Source: Chamaecyparis obtusa
Lineage: Eukaryota > Streptophyta > Pinopsida > Cupressales > Cupressaceae
DNA length: 64,000 nucleotides
NCBI GenBank assembly: GCA_027943335.1
Contig: BSBK01000526.1
Span: 742,501 to 806,500 of the forward strand
Reading direction: 5' to 3'
Below, in pieces: positions 50,701 to 59,494 of this stretch. The position numbers and the translations under genes are program-made. The stretch's first letter is position 1; the number at the start of each line of letters is the position of its first letter. The notes below the pieces were generated by a model. The model worked only from the letters and a program-made list of their open reading frames with translations. It did not search any database and was not told the origin of the DNA.

Positions 50701-53700
50701 GGTATAGAATTACTTTCATGGAAGGGAAAGTAATAGCTTGGCCCAAGAAATCAAACATCAAGAATGCTCATACTATTGGAATAAGGCATGGATGTCTCTA
50801 CAAGCTATGTACTTCTCCCTCTCAAGCCTTAATACATTAGTCAACCAATACAAGTGAAATTTGGCACAAAAGACTAGGACATTTTCATTTTCATGGCTTA
50901 CCCTCTATGGAGAAGATGGTAATAGGACTACCTAAGCTAAAATTTGAACATAAAAGGACATGCAAAGGATGTGCATTAGGGAAGAACACTAAAAGCACTT
51001 TTCACAATAGTGAAAGTAAATCTAAAAATGCACTAGAACTTGTTCATTCTGATTTATGTGGACCTATGTCTATAATCTCCATTGGAGGATTTTTGTATTA
51101 TATTATCTTCGTAGATGACCACTCTAGGAAGACATGGATATACTTTCTAAAATGTAAAGAGTCTGAAGAAATCCTTATGAGGTTTAAGGAATTTAAGGCT
51201 ATCCACAATAATTCCAGCCCAATTTGAATCAGTGTACCCATGCAAGTTAAGATCTACATCTTTATATCTTAAGCCATATCTGATTGTGCCACAAAGATAC
51301 CTTAAGATGTATTTTGCTGCTACCAAGTGTAATTGCTTTGGTTCACACATGAATTGACTAAGTGCATTCACTGCATAACAAATATCTGGTCTGGTGTTTA
51401 CCAAGTACATCAGAGATCCAATTATCTGTTTGTAGAGAGTAGGATTTGCAGTCTCCGAGTTAGCAGCTGCTTCTTTTAGTTTGTGTACCTTTGTCTCCAT
51501 CGGAGTAGACATACGCTTGCAATCCATCATCCCGAATCTTTTCAGGATGTCAATATAATACTTCCCTTGATTTAGGATAATGTCATTTGCCTACTTCCAT
51601 ACTTCTAAACCTAGGAAGTAGTGAAGAATTCCTAAATCTTTCATGTCAAATTCGGATGCAAGATCTTGTTTGCACTTAGTGATGAGATGATCTTCTCCTG
51701 TGATTAACAAATCATCAACACAAAGAATCAGAATCAACATATCTCCATTTATTACCTTGAAGTAGAAGATTTGGGTCTGCATCATTTTTGGAGAAACCAA
51801 GTTTTGATAGATAATGATCTATCCTTTCCTACCAAGCTCGAGGAGCTTGTTTGAGACCATATAGTGCTTTCTTCAATCTGCACACGTGAGATTGTTTCTC
51901 ATGCACTACGAATCCTCCAGGTTGTTCAAGGTATACTTGTTCAATCACACCATTTAGGAAGGCAGTCTTTACATCCATTTGATGAATTTTCCATCCTTTA
52001 GATGCAACAATAGCAATTACAGTCAATTACAGCCCTGACTGAGGTATACCTAGCAATTGGAGTAAATGCTTCTTCATAGTCAATACTTTCTTTCTGAGAG
52101 AAGCCTCTTGCAACAAACCTAGCCTTGTGTTTTGCAATGCTTCCGCATGTTTGATTTTAAATAACCACTTGGAGAAGACCATTGATTTGTCTTGGGTCTG
52201 GGTACAATATCCCAAACATCATTCTTAAGAATGGATTTATACTCCTCTGTCATGGCATCTTTCCAAGTTTGATGTTGAAGAGATTCCTCTACATTTGAAG
52301 GCTTTGAATTTATAAGTTCACTCATGAATGCAACATAGCTGGAAAATCTATTTGGTCTTTTGCTTTCTCTGAAAGTTCCTAGAGGGGCTGCATATTTTCC
52401 TGCTTCTTCAATCATCTTCCTAGCCCATAGAAGTGTTTTCTTATTTACACCAGATTCATCAGAGGTATCCATGGGTTCAATGAAGTTATTGTCTTCTATG
52501 ATTCCTTGAGTTTCCCTTTGAATCTCAGGAGAGGGATCTATTTGAGGATCTTCATCATTTATTTCATTTTCATCCTTGGATCTTTTAAATGCAACATCTT
52601 CTTCAAATGTCACATCTCTGCTTAGTTCAATGTGTCTTTGTCCTGGAATGTAAACTCTATAGGCTTTAGAGGTTTCACTATACCCAACAAGAATTCCCTT
52701 CTTCCCAGAAGGTTCTAATTTAGATCATTTCTCTTTAGGAATGTGAATGTAAACAAGACAAACAAATATTCTCAGGTGACTTATATTGGGTTTAATTCCA
52801 ATGAATGCTTCTTCGGGTTTTTTTTTTTCTACATGGGAATGTGGGCATCTATTTTGGATGTATACTACAGTACTAGAAGCTTTAGCCCAAAGATAAGTTT
52901 CAAGGTTTTGATCATGCATCATGGCTTTTGCAGCCTCAACAATAGTTCTGTTCTTTCGTTCCCCAACTCCATTTTGTTGAGGGTTGTATGGAACAATGAA
53001 CTCCCTCTTAATCCCAACATTTTTACAAAAGTCTTGAAAGATTTCTGAAGTGTATTCCCTCCCATTGTCTGTTCTTAGTGTTTTAATTCTTTTTTCCTGA
53101 TATGTTCTCTACTAGAGCACCTCAGGATGTTGCTTCAATTTAAGATTAGCTATGATATCTTGGGTCAGTAGAAAGAAATCGCCAGTGGCTCAGAGCTCCA
53201 CAGAAGCAGAGTATATTGCAGCATCTATGGGAGCACGAGAAGCGGTATGGTTGAGAAAACTTCTAGTTGGATTATTTGAGAAACCACTAGATCCTACCAT
53301 CATCCATTGTGACAACCAGAGTTGCATAAAACTCTCCTTGAAACCAGTATTTCATAACAGATCCAAACACATTGAGATACCTTATCGCTACATTAGAGAC
53401 ATAGTGTATAAATTTTCAACATCAACATTTTGAATTACGGAGTGTGACTACAAACATTACACAATCTTATCCAAAAGATCAAAGCAAAAGATTCAATATG
53501 GATTGTGGAAATCTGATAGCATTAATATACCGATTTATTGGGCCAAGGCATTGGAAAGAGCATTCGCTGAACAAAGGCCATGGCATTCACAAAATAGAGA
53601 CCCAATTAGAGTCAAGATATAACTATTAATAGTAAAAGTTGAAAAAACAAATCTTAAAAAATTAAAAATTAAAAGTATTTTATTAAGATTATTTGTTAAA

Positions 53701-56700
53701 TAATTAAATAATAGTGGTGGCTAAAGTTAAAAACAATACCAAATGGAAAATTGAAATCCCTTCTCAATTTTCTATGCAAAAGATCGATTTTATTGAAACT
53801 AAACTATCCCATATTATCGAGCCCTTGTTTTTATGGAAAATGAGACAGCAAAACTCGATGGATTATTTAAGCAAAAGGGAATTTTCAAATAAAAATGTGT
53901 ATTATTAATTACATAAAAGATTAGGAGTAGGACCACAAATAGTAGCATAGCTTTGATTTTACAACTAAAATTAAAATTATTGGACTCACTTTGAGAAAAT
54001 ATTTTTACAATGATGGTTAAGAAAGCGAAAGTTAAACATGAAATTTAATATTAAAAGGTAAATTATGCGGCCAAGGAAAGAAAATCTTGAAATTAAAAAA
54101 GAAACATTAGCACTCTTTGAAACTTATACCTAACAATAATGGAGAAAGAAAGAAAAAAGATAAACATTACGTTGCTAAACACACCTCCATAATTTTAATG
54201 CTAATAAAGCAATTCAAACTAACAATTTTGTTTCAGATGATCAATTTTATGAGGAAGTGAACCCAAATGTGTAGTTACTGAATATCAAAACTCAGACAGA
54301 TTTGCTAATTTTTGCACAAGTTAAATATATCATTCTACAAGCTCCAAAGAAACATAATAAATGTAAAACCGACACCCTTCCTATTGTAAATATTGTTACC
54401 TCAAACAACAAAGTTCTAATGGTTTCATTCATGCTTCTCAAAAACACATGCATATTTCTAATCCAAGTTGTAAAACACATTCTTGGAGACAGCCAACAAT
54501 ACTCAAGTAAATAGTAATACGATTCGGCCCTTGGTTCACAAAGATACTCAATACCCCAATCAAAACTGTTTTTGAACAGATCGAGCTCTATAAGATATAA
54601 TCTATCATGATCTGCTTAGATATCAACCATATAATATCCATCACGATATAAGGTCGATTTATTGTAAGATCGTAACCTTGCAATAACTGCCAGAAGTACA
54701 AGTGATAATCATATAGAAGTCATCACTTCTTAATGACATACACAGGGCCTATAAAGTCATGAAATAACACTCATGATAAAATATAAATTTTTTATTAGTA
54801 CAATGATCAAAGATGCTGAGACTTATTTTCAGTAATTACAACCATACCAAGTTTACCTTTTAAGTATTCTACCTTCTGTCATCATTCCCAATATTTATCC
54901 AAGTCATATTGGATAATATATTCTTGTGACCTTCAAGGTCAAAGCCTTTCCAACGCAAGAGGGTATGCCATAGACCTAGTTAAGCCCCATTACTTATTAA
55001 TAGTCACTATCAAGATGTGCATCCTATCAAATGTGCACCTTGATCTGCATATAGATAACCTATCACCCTTTCACTTATCCAGCTATCAGTTTATATTTTA
55101 TATTAATAATTTGTAAATATATTCTACTTTTACCATGTTTATTTCTTAAATGTCAGTCTTGCCACCCAAGAGTGTGTTCAATGCACAGAAAGCAGATGAA
55201 TATAACAGAACTAATTCAACCACAGAAAATACTACCTCTGTAGTATCTTCATTATTGTCATTCTCGTTTACTGCTTCAATTAAAGGAGTCTGTTCATCTG
55301 CACAAAGAGCCATAGGACCCAATCAAGAACAAGTTTCAACCAATAAAAATTATAAAATGTAATTTTCTACAGGTGATACTTGTACGTGATATTATGAAGC
55401 AACAAAGTTCATATAAATGCATATATAAGAAAAGGTCCAAAAATTTCTTCCACTAAACTCCTTGTCTCACTGGTTCTTAGACATCCAGAAACTTTGTAAA
55501 GCAAGATGTTTCATAAGATAACTCGATTATCACCTCAAAGTACAATACATGCATCGAGGTATCTTTAGGACTTAATTAATTGTCATATAACAGAAATAAT
55601 AGATTGCAAAGAAAAAAGCACACAAATTTCTAAAAGCTACATACCATGAATGCAATACAAACAGAAATATAATTATGGGATCGAAAACTACAACAGGCGA
55701 ACATATAATTCCAAATCACTTATAGAGGAGCATATAACAAGAACCTGTTTCAGTCTGCACTTCAAAAGTTATCTCCATAGCCTCAGCATCCTTCTCATCT
55801 GCCCCTTCTTCCTCTTCATCATAATTGTCTTCGTCTAAAACAGAAGCCACCAGATTTGAGGAAGATCCAGCCAAGGCAGCTTCAGCATAAAAATATTCAT
55901 CTCTTGAGAATCCCCGATCTTCACCTAAGCCTGTATGTACCTCAGGCCCCTCGTACTGTTCTTGGATATCCTCATAATCCACCGCATTCTCCGATTTTTT
56001 ATCATAATCTACAAATAAGTAAAACAAACAACTTGATTCAGAGAAAAAAATTATCCTTATGATGCATTGTACTAATGCCTACAGTAAGAAAATGTGTGCT
56101 GTTCCTCAAGATAAAGAAACTAGAGGAATTCCAAGTAGCCACAATCTGCACCATTACACATTAAGGAAAATGTGGAAAAGAGATAACTACACATACAACA
56201 GCAAATATGCTTCGACAATGAGCAAATTCCCAATGTCCTATACCTTTTGTCTTTATGCCAATTCCTAAGCCTCCCTTGAATCTACCACATACACCTCCAA
56301 GAAAATCGCAATTATGGTTTTACATGCATAGAATTAGATTTGGGTTGCATTAGACATTTAACATTCAAAGAAGATATAACATTGACTAAGTGTTTCCATC
56401 ATTGCCCCGACTCCTAAAAATAATGTTTAATTCCTAAATCTTAGAATGCCATTGACTTACTTCTGGAATCTTAGCTGGCTGTAAATTGTTCTTTGTTCTT
56501 TATTAATTATGCCCATCCTGAACTCCTTCCATAGTTTTGCACCGCTCTCTACTAGTCATACAGTGCCCTAGCTATAATGCTATACCATAGATTCTTAACA
56601 TATATTGATTATTCTCTTAATCTCTTTTTCACTACCCTGTTATTCTTATCAAATTTATCATATTATCTTCCTCCTGTCCAAGAGATTGAGCTCTATTAGT

Positions 56701-58564
56701 CAAATCCCTGGGTTCTCATTGTGGAGATCCAAATTCAAGTCCATGAAAGTGACATCTAATGTAAAATTCTAAATGGGGACTCTTGGTCCTTCATTGTTGG
56801 CTTCTGGTGTTAATATTTAAGATGTTATCAATTGTCAATGCTAATAAGAAGTTAAATAAAATTATTGCTTGTATGGAGCTAATGTATTGTTCTTATTTGG
56901 AATCAACTTCTCATTTGAGCTATCTATGCAAACTATCTTCAAATATCAAATGACAAAAAAAATTATTTTCTTCCTTAACTGCCTTGTAAGGTGTCATTCA
57001 ACAGGTTAGATATACTTCTACTCGAAAATAGCTTTGTGCTTTTGTATATAGGTGAAGTGAAACATTTTGTCTGTTTTATGTCAAGATGTCGAATGATTGT
57101 GTACTTTGAAAGAGTATTTTCTTCTTGAAGTAGTGTTGTATGATTTTGGATACATAAATCAGAATCCTTAACAATGCAATAAAACATTTTCTAATATGTT
57201 TTCATTATAGGAGATAAAAAGAATCTTTGGTGAAAACCCTCTCTAAAATTTCTTGTTATGTTTCATTCTCAGAAATTTAAAGTAAAGCAAAACTCGTATA
57301 AGTTTAGGTTCTTTTATTTGAAGATTGGTGGAATATTCTTCCCACAACATCTTATGAAATAGTTTGGTAAAATCAAACATATTTTGCGTGTATAAGATCA
57401 GACTGCAAAATTTTACAAAAAAGTTCAAGAAAGCTAAGAAAGATTTTAAATATTTTTCTTTTGCAAATTATCCAGATCCAACCTGCAAATAAACCAAAAT
57501 TGTAATCTTCCTTGGACATGTTTTTGCCTACCTTTTTTTTTCTTTTTTTCATTGTTTGAATTGTTTTAGAAATATATTTCCTCGTCATTTGAATCAAAAT
57601 TCCAAGTTTCCATGTTCCACTGAATTCCCTTTTGTGGGGCTAGCAGAAAAGTGTGAAAATAGAAAGGGAACGCCTAGAAATATGTCCAGATTCCAAGAAA
57701 TAATATTTGAATGGTTAAAAAGCACAAAAATTAGGAGAATAGGTACAGTATAGCAAGAAGGATAGAGGATTAGAGATTTCATCGAACTCTTTAAAATAGA
57801 GTGGACCATTCTTCAATTAGTTTAAATTTTAATAGACAAGTATTAGGAATTTGGGATTATGCAACTGGAGCTATCTCCTTATGCAAGACGGCCTTTTAGT
57901 GTAACGTATCTCCTTATGTCGAACATTTTTTCTACATCACTCATTTCATCCTATTCATTTCACAAAGATTTTCCATCTGCTAATGGTAGTGGATCAGGCA
58001 TCATACTTCTTAATGGTATCATGTCAGAGTGATTAAAGGGGTTAAGTCAGCTGACTCTATGCTTCTAATTACTAAATCAATGCACCAAGTATAAACTGAT
58101 ACCTTAAGTCATCAAAGGATTGAAAGCTAATCTTTTGCAGAAAAATTACAGCAATAGTTCCCAAAATAAGAATATTCAAGGATTTTAATTTATAATCTCT
58201 AGGCTATGAAAGGGTGTAAATGACTAGATTATCTGTGCAAAAAATGTTCACTCCTAAGAGTCATAAGTTTGCAACAATAATAGCTAAGATGCATGCATCA
58301 CTTTCTTGCATAATAAAAGTATCATAAAACAACCTTCTTGCTCAGCTGCATCTGAAAAAATCGATGGTCTTTCTTTGACAGATTCCTGTAAAAGAGAGAA
58401 ATCAAAAGATAAGAATGACGTTACTTCAAAACCCACCTCCTATCCACAGCTATTTTAATAAAACGTATTAATTATGTCAAGGAACAAAGCAACAGTTATA
58501 CTTCAAGATCAGTAAGAGATGGCCCAAGCTTGTTTGCCAAAGCAGATAGATGTCCCTTTGCATC
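27278..58564 (-). CDS. TAF1: TAF1, TFIID subunit 1 (partial gene, 8 exons in window)
   Basis: TAF1 is the scaffold subunit of general transcription factor TFIID; it contacts TBP and other TAFs at nuclear promoters. Exons on the minus strand: 58502-58564, 58334-58385, 55745-56008, 55236-55297, 31295-31451, 29461-30583, 28047-28249 and 27278-27519. They sum to 2166 bp (722 codons) with no stop; every junction is GT-AG and the phases agree (0,1,1,0,1,2,1,0). Seen in order: a TBP-binding-like segment ([14 protein letters not shown]), acidic stretches, a block with LRFSEIFG, a region ending LQTMKPKLS, a ubiquitin-like domain ([10 protein letters not shown] to HLVRTKI), then [12 protein letters not shown] and GHIFLMEY, which open the conserved DUF3591 region. 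The internal ubiquitin-like domain is typical of plant TAF1/HAF proteins. The start codon lies to the right of the window; the rest of DUF3591, the zinc knuckle and the bromodomain should lie to the left. Intact frame and splice sites argue for a functional gene. Confidence 0.93.
27520..28046. other. TAF1 intron, 527 bp
   Basis: Contains an imperfect duplication: the phrase with TGTTAGTtctttAGAAATCACTAATaTAGATGCAAAAGAA occurs in two versions near 27757 and 27886. No gene. Confidence 0.7.
28047..28249 (-). CDS. TAF1: TAF1 exon, first half of ubiquitin-like domain
   Basis: A 203-bp exon encoding [19 protein letters not shown] (conserved FHRPxxxWYPHxNE), then the first strand and helix of the ubiquitin-like fold: [20 protein letters not shown] and [12 protein letters not shown]. 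Acceptor tttttgcag, donor TTAG|gtttat. The fold is cut in the middle by a 527-bp intron. Confidence 0.95.
28250..29460. other. TAF1 intron, 1211 bp
   Basis: AT-rich with no recognisable element or gene. Confidence 0.75.
29461..30583 (-). CDS. TAF1: TAF1 large exon
   Basis: A 1123-bp exon, 374 codons, uninterrupted. It opens with [20 protein letters not shown] (conserved EEDEExxLxGH), contains [19 protein letters not shown] (plant pattern SPxFxPLDQQDWE), [12 protein letters not shown], and later [11 protein letters not shown], then ends [14 protein letters not shown]. This is the plant-conserved region preceding the ubiquitin-like domain. Acceptor atttttcag, donor AGCAA|gtaaga, phase 2. Confidence 0.95.
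30584..31294. other. TAF1 intron, 711 bp
   Basis: AT-rich; no gene or element recognised. Confidence 0.75.
31295..31451 (-). CDS. TAF1: TAF1 exon after the giant intron
   Basis: A 157-bp exon encoding [20 protein letters not shown], then [17 protein letters not shown] and SRKYKILK. [20 protein letters not shown] is strongly conserved in plant TAF1. Acceptor attatgcag at the low edge of the 23.8-kb intron, donor AAGG|gtaagt. It joins the next exon through a GAT codon. Confidence 0.93.
31646..31686. repeat. Hairpin in giant intron
   Basis: 17-bp arms (CTTGAGTCTCACTGACC and its complement with one mismatch) around a 7-base AT-rich loop. Confidence 0.8.
34371..34413 (+). promoter_or_regulatory. 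USE-like and TATA-like pair
   Basis: AGTCCCACATT (34371-34381) is one base off the plant snRNA upstream sequence element RTCCCACATCG, followed after 26 bp by TTTATA (34408-34413), a spacing used by plant Pol III snRNA promoters. No recognisable snRNA follows, and similar text occurs in plant LTRs, so this is tentative. Confidence 0.25.
35110..36579 (+). pseudogene. Element J gag and protease remains
   Basis: Broken frames 35110-35298, 35618-35818 and 36166-36579 give Copia Gag ([17 protein letters not shown]), the protease active-site motif [10 protein letters not shown] (about 36055) and the region after it ([12 protein letters not shown]). At least four nonsense codons and several frame changes lie between them. 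Confidence 0.7.
36761..37412. other. Non-genic stretch between elements J and B
   Basis: AT-rich, probably decayed tail of J; no gene supported. Confidence 0.5.
38668..38707. repeat. TA microsatellite
   Basis: About 19 TA units in the interior of element B. Confidence 0.95.
39506..39754 (+). pseudogene. Element B Gag zinc-knuckle fragment
   Basis: Open frame with the CCHC knuckle [14 protein letters not shown] after a basic stretch (KKDLSKVQ). This closely resembles the knuckle of element K ([14 protein letters not shown]), so B and K belong to related Copia lines. No protease or pol follows. Confidence 0.75.
39925..40290 (+). repeat. Two short tandem-repeat blocks in B 3' region
   Basis: About four copies of a 25-29-bp unit with TTTGAGCATTGAGGCTC (39931-40025), then three copies of a unit with TTACATAGACTTGAGATCTAT (about 40192-40280). 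Confidence 0.8.
40611..42085 (-). mobile_element. Element C: solo LTR of an A-related family
   Basis: 1475 bp bounded by TGACAG and CCAACA with target duplication TATTA at 40606-40610 and 42086-42090. On the minus strand its end resembles the end of the A LTR (GATTCACCCC...CTCTCAG...ACCGGTT), and it shares the string of CCCTTAACCGGG modules (40845-41035 in reverse). One LTR only, so it likely arose by LTR-LTR recombination. Confidence 0.85.
42716..45503 (+). pseudogene. Element D gag-protease
   Basis: Gag packages element RNA; protease cleaves the polyprotein. The N-terminal part starts at 42716 in one frame and continues in another from about 43053, so one frameshift is present, plus a TGA at 43296; the long open frame is 43305-45503. 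Domains: Gag core ([31 protein letters not shown]), acidic linker, zinc knuckles ([28 protein letters not shown], a decayed [28 protein letters not shown]), protease with [17 protein letters not shown] and [14 protein letters not shown] in place of DTGA is usual for Tat-type elements. A 4-bp deletion near 45450, by comparison with E, shifts the frame out of the polyprotein. Confidence 0.9.
45458..45928 (+). pseudogene. Element D fused RT-start and integrase-tail remnant
   Basis: Frame with [14 protein letters not shown] and [13 protein letters not shown] (the run-in to RT), joined at once to [20 protein letters not shown] and [20 protein letters not shown], which match the integrase tail of element G (LMYGQEAVVLTEFMVP; LWTLDGREIPDAFNGSKLK). 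A second internal loss lies between GDKERERL and HTLWT. Confidence 0.85.
45860..46520 (+). repeat. CGTACGG motif array, element D
   Basis: Roughly fifteen GTAC-core sites, mostly CCGTACGG, TCGTACGG or decayed forms (CCGTATGG), in 660 bp, with an A-rich stretch in front (45940-46027). Same position relative to the element as in E and G. Confidence 0.85.
46861..47330 (+). pseudogene. Element D coiled-coil remains
   Basis: Broken frame encoding [20 protein letters not shown] and similar heptad-like text with several stops. Equivalent sequences occur in F (16500-17170), E (61170-61540) and G (20000-20960). Function unknown. Confidence 0.6.
47369..47403 (+). promoter_or_regulatory. Hairpin and polypurine tract before D 3' LTR
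   Basis: TCGTC-AGA-GACGA (47369-47381) followed by T-run, GGGGGGATGA and the LTR start at 47404. The purine tract primes plus-strand DNA synthesis. Confidence 0.75.
48188..48253. repeat. Perfect 30-bp inverted repeat in K LTR
   Basis: Arms 48188-48217 and 48224-48253, fully complementary, with a 6-base spacer (cacgta). Each arm also holds GAGTCATG and CATGACTC, so TGACTC/GAGTCA cores occur four times. Confidence 0.95.
48562..49453. mobile_element. hAT-like non-autonomous DNA transposon
   Basis: 892 bp bounded by an 8-bp duplication CATATAAC (48554-48561 and 49454-49461). Terminal inverted repeats are short: CTAAGTTGCC at the left and the complement of CTAAGTTACC at the right, followed on both sides by GGTTCG-type sub-terminal repeats. 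An 8-bp duplication is the hAT signature. No transposase frame. Confidence 0.8.
49554..51227 (+). pseudogene. Element K gag, protease and integrase N-part
   Basis: A single frame broken only by nonsense codons (50439, about 50565, 50838). Gag has the UBN2-type Copia pattern ([37 protein letters not shown]) and the knuckle [14 protein letters not shown]. Protease: [13 protein letters not shown]. The pre-integrase zinc site shows [16 protein letters not shown] and [14 protein letters not shown]; the integrase core starts HSDLCGPMS with [17 protein letters not shown]. It stops at MRFKEFKA, the inversion breakpoint. Frame integrity suggests the decay is point mutation only. Confidence 0.9.
51210..53140 (-). 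pseudogene. Element K inverted block: integrase C-part, RT, RNase H start
   Basis: Read on minus: [11 protein letters not shown] and [18 protein letters not shown] (integrase core with its glutamate, about 53090-52930), [20 protein letters not shown], the linker with [17 protein letters not shown] ([32 protein letters not shown], a variant of YVDD), then RNase H start ([35 protein letters not shown]). Order and content continue exactly where the plus-strand integrase stops and end exactly before the plus-strand RNase H resumes. Several stops and shifts. Confidence 0.92.
53152..53433 (+). pseudogene. Element K RNase H C-part
   Basis: Open frame with [42 protein letters not shown] and HNRSKHIEI, the conserved end of Copia RNase H. 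It loses similarity after [11 protein letters not shown], before the usual DILTK ending, so the element is truncated here. Confidence 0.9.
53434..55235. other. Remainder of giant intron, no gene recognised
   Basis: AT-rich sequence with short open frames that I could not connect to any family. It ends at the donor of the 62-bp TAF1 exon. Confidence 0.6.
55236..55297 (-). CDS. TAF1: TAF1 small exon before the giant intron
   Basis: A 62-bp exon with acceptor tttgtgcag and donor GAG|gtagta. It encodes [20 protein letters not shown] plus E, the first codon split with the previous exon. Without it the flanking exons (phase 1 out, phase 0 in) cannot be joined and would read into a stop; with it the frame is exact. 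The sequence is acidic and poorly conserved, as the corresponding part of other plant TAF1 proteins is. It is followed by the 23,784-bp intron. Confidence 0.85.
55298..55744. other. TAF1 intron, 447 bp
   Basis: Ordinary AT-rich intron; no element seen. Confidence 0.8.
55745..56008 (-). CDS. TAF1: TAF1 exon (acidic N-terminal region)
   Basis: A 264-bp exon encoding the segment with [16 protein letters not shown] and the acidic run [19 protein letters not shown]. Both are landmarks of plant TAF1 N-termini. Acceptor atttgtag, donor AACAG|gttctt, phase 1 in and out. The open frame continues a few codons past the donor; the donor was chosen because it alone keeps phase with the next exon. Confidence 0.9.
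56009..58333. other. TAF1 intron, 2325 bp
   Basis: No gene. A stretch near 56690-56760 (gagctctattagtc ... ccaaattcaagtcc) faintly resembles a tRNA-derived SINE with a decayed B box; not strong enough to name. Confidence 0.7.
58334..58385 (-). CDS. TAF1: TAF1 exon
   Basis: A 52-bp exon encoding [17 protein letters not shown] plus one base. Acceptor ctttacag, donor gttgtt, 116 bp downstream of the previous exon. The split codon G|AT with the next exon gives EQ-E-DYDKK, which fits the plant TAF1 pattern EQDYDEK. It is short and weakly conserved, but the phase match on both sides supports it. Confidence 0.85.
58502..58564 (-). CDS. TAF1: TAF1 exon (TBP-binding segment)
   Basis: This 63-bp exon encodes 21 residues, [20 protein letters not shown] plus E, the TAND-like TBP-binding motif at the N-terminus of plant TAF1. 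The acceptor reads ctcacag and the donor gtataa, phase 0 at both ends. The exon before it, expected to end near a DYLDE-like motif, was not found between 58565 and 64000, so it probably lies beyond the right edge. Confidence 0.9.
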
Positions 58565-59356
58565 CTGTGAGATACAAGCACCGTTAGAATTTTAACAATA
58601 CTTAATTTTCTACTCCAAATTAGGCAAAACTTTAATACACTATTATAAAATAGTGAGAGAAGCTTGATAGAAAAAACTACACTTTGTACACCTTACAATA
58701 AATGTAGATATAAGAACAAAAATATTTGCAAATAGAACTGCATGTATTGTTGAAGGAACCTTTCAATTACTCAATTGTTCTATGAGTTAAAGCACCCTTT
58801 GCGAATCATTAATTGCACAAAAACTAATATCAATTGTCTGCCTGAATCACCAGTGTAGGTGTTTTTGCATTATCCTACCTTGGGTCCATTGCAAAGAAAC
58901 ACAGAAACGAAGGCATATTAAAGTCCACGGATGAATTGGCATATGTCAAAGAAAATTACACATGCCAAAAGGACCCCAACAACCAAAAAAATAATGTATA
59001 AAGTTTAAAATTAAATCTATATGTAGGATGCAATACAACCTAATAAATAAGAGTAAATTCCACACGGATAAGTACCTGCAGTGTTATGTAAATCTCTGTG
59101 ACGCTAAGTTACCATGCTTAAAAATAATCAATAAAGTCAAGAGAAGCAATTCGGGAAAATTACATCTTAAACAGCATAAAAACTAACTGCCTGCTGAGTG
59201 CAAAGAGGCAGAAGTAACCAAGAATCTCCAACATGGAGAAAGGGGAGTAGCCAAGTATCTCCAAAACAGGGAACAATATCATCAACAAATAAAACAAAGA
59301 AGAAAGGTTAACAAGTTCCCAATGAGGTCACCAAAGCAGGTAACCCCAACGCATAG
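58565..59356. other. TAF1 intron, upstream side
   Basis: Non-coding. No candidate for the preceding TAF1 exon was convincing here. Confidence 0.6.
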
Positions 59357-59494
59357 CATTATCTCTAAGTGTATAATTGGTGCTAATAAAATGAAATGAT
59401 TAAGCATTATCTCTAAGTGTATAATTGGTGCTAATAAATGAAATGATTAAGCATTATCTCTAAGTGTATAATTGGTGCTAATAAATGAAATGAT
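59357..59494. repeat. Three tandem copies of a 47-48-bp unit
   Basis: Unit TAAGCATTATCTCTAAGTGT continued by ATAATTGGTGCTAATAAATG and AAATGAT, three times in a row, nearly identical. The last part of each unit (TGAAATGAT) equals the outer end of the adjacent LTR (59486 on). Confidence 0.92.

Larger units (their letters stand above)
48131..53433 (+). mobile_element. Element K: Copia element with internal inversion
   Basis: The 5' LTR ends at 49484 (TTTTCAACA), followed by the primer-binding site TGGTATCAGAGC (49485). The LTR start at about 48131 is uncertain. The LTR holds a 30-bp-arm hairpin and an 892-bp hAT-like insert. Coding remains: gag, protease and first part of integrase on plus (49554-51205), then integrase C-part, RT and start of RNase H on minus (about 53140-51210), then the end of RNase H on plus (53152-53433). 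No 3' LTR was found. Confidence 0.85.
31452..55235 (-). other. TAF1: TAF1 giant intron, 23,784 bp
   Basis: Lies between the 62-bp exon (donor gtagta) and the exon opening TESTTADKW (acceptor attatgcag). It is filled by elements J, B (with C and D nested), K (with an hAT-like insert) and decayed sequence. Codon phase across it is preserved. The stretch 31452-33118 has no gene; it holds one hairpin at 31646-31686. Confidence 0.9.

Noticed and set aside
53714..53908. 64-codon open frame on plus after element K
   Set aside because: No recognisable family and no neighbours to support a gene.
56690..56760. tRNA-derived SINE
   Set aside because: Only a weak B-box-like phrase; no A box, tail or target duplication seen.
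59060..59100. Possible short TAF1 exon (about ten codons before gtactt)
   Set aside because: A splice-like donor is present, but the encoded residues do not match the expected acidic N-terminus and no acceptor supports it.
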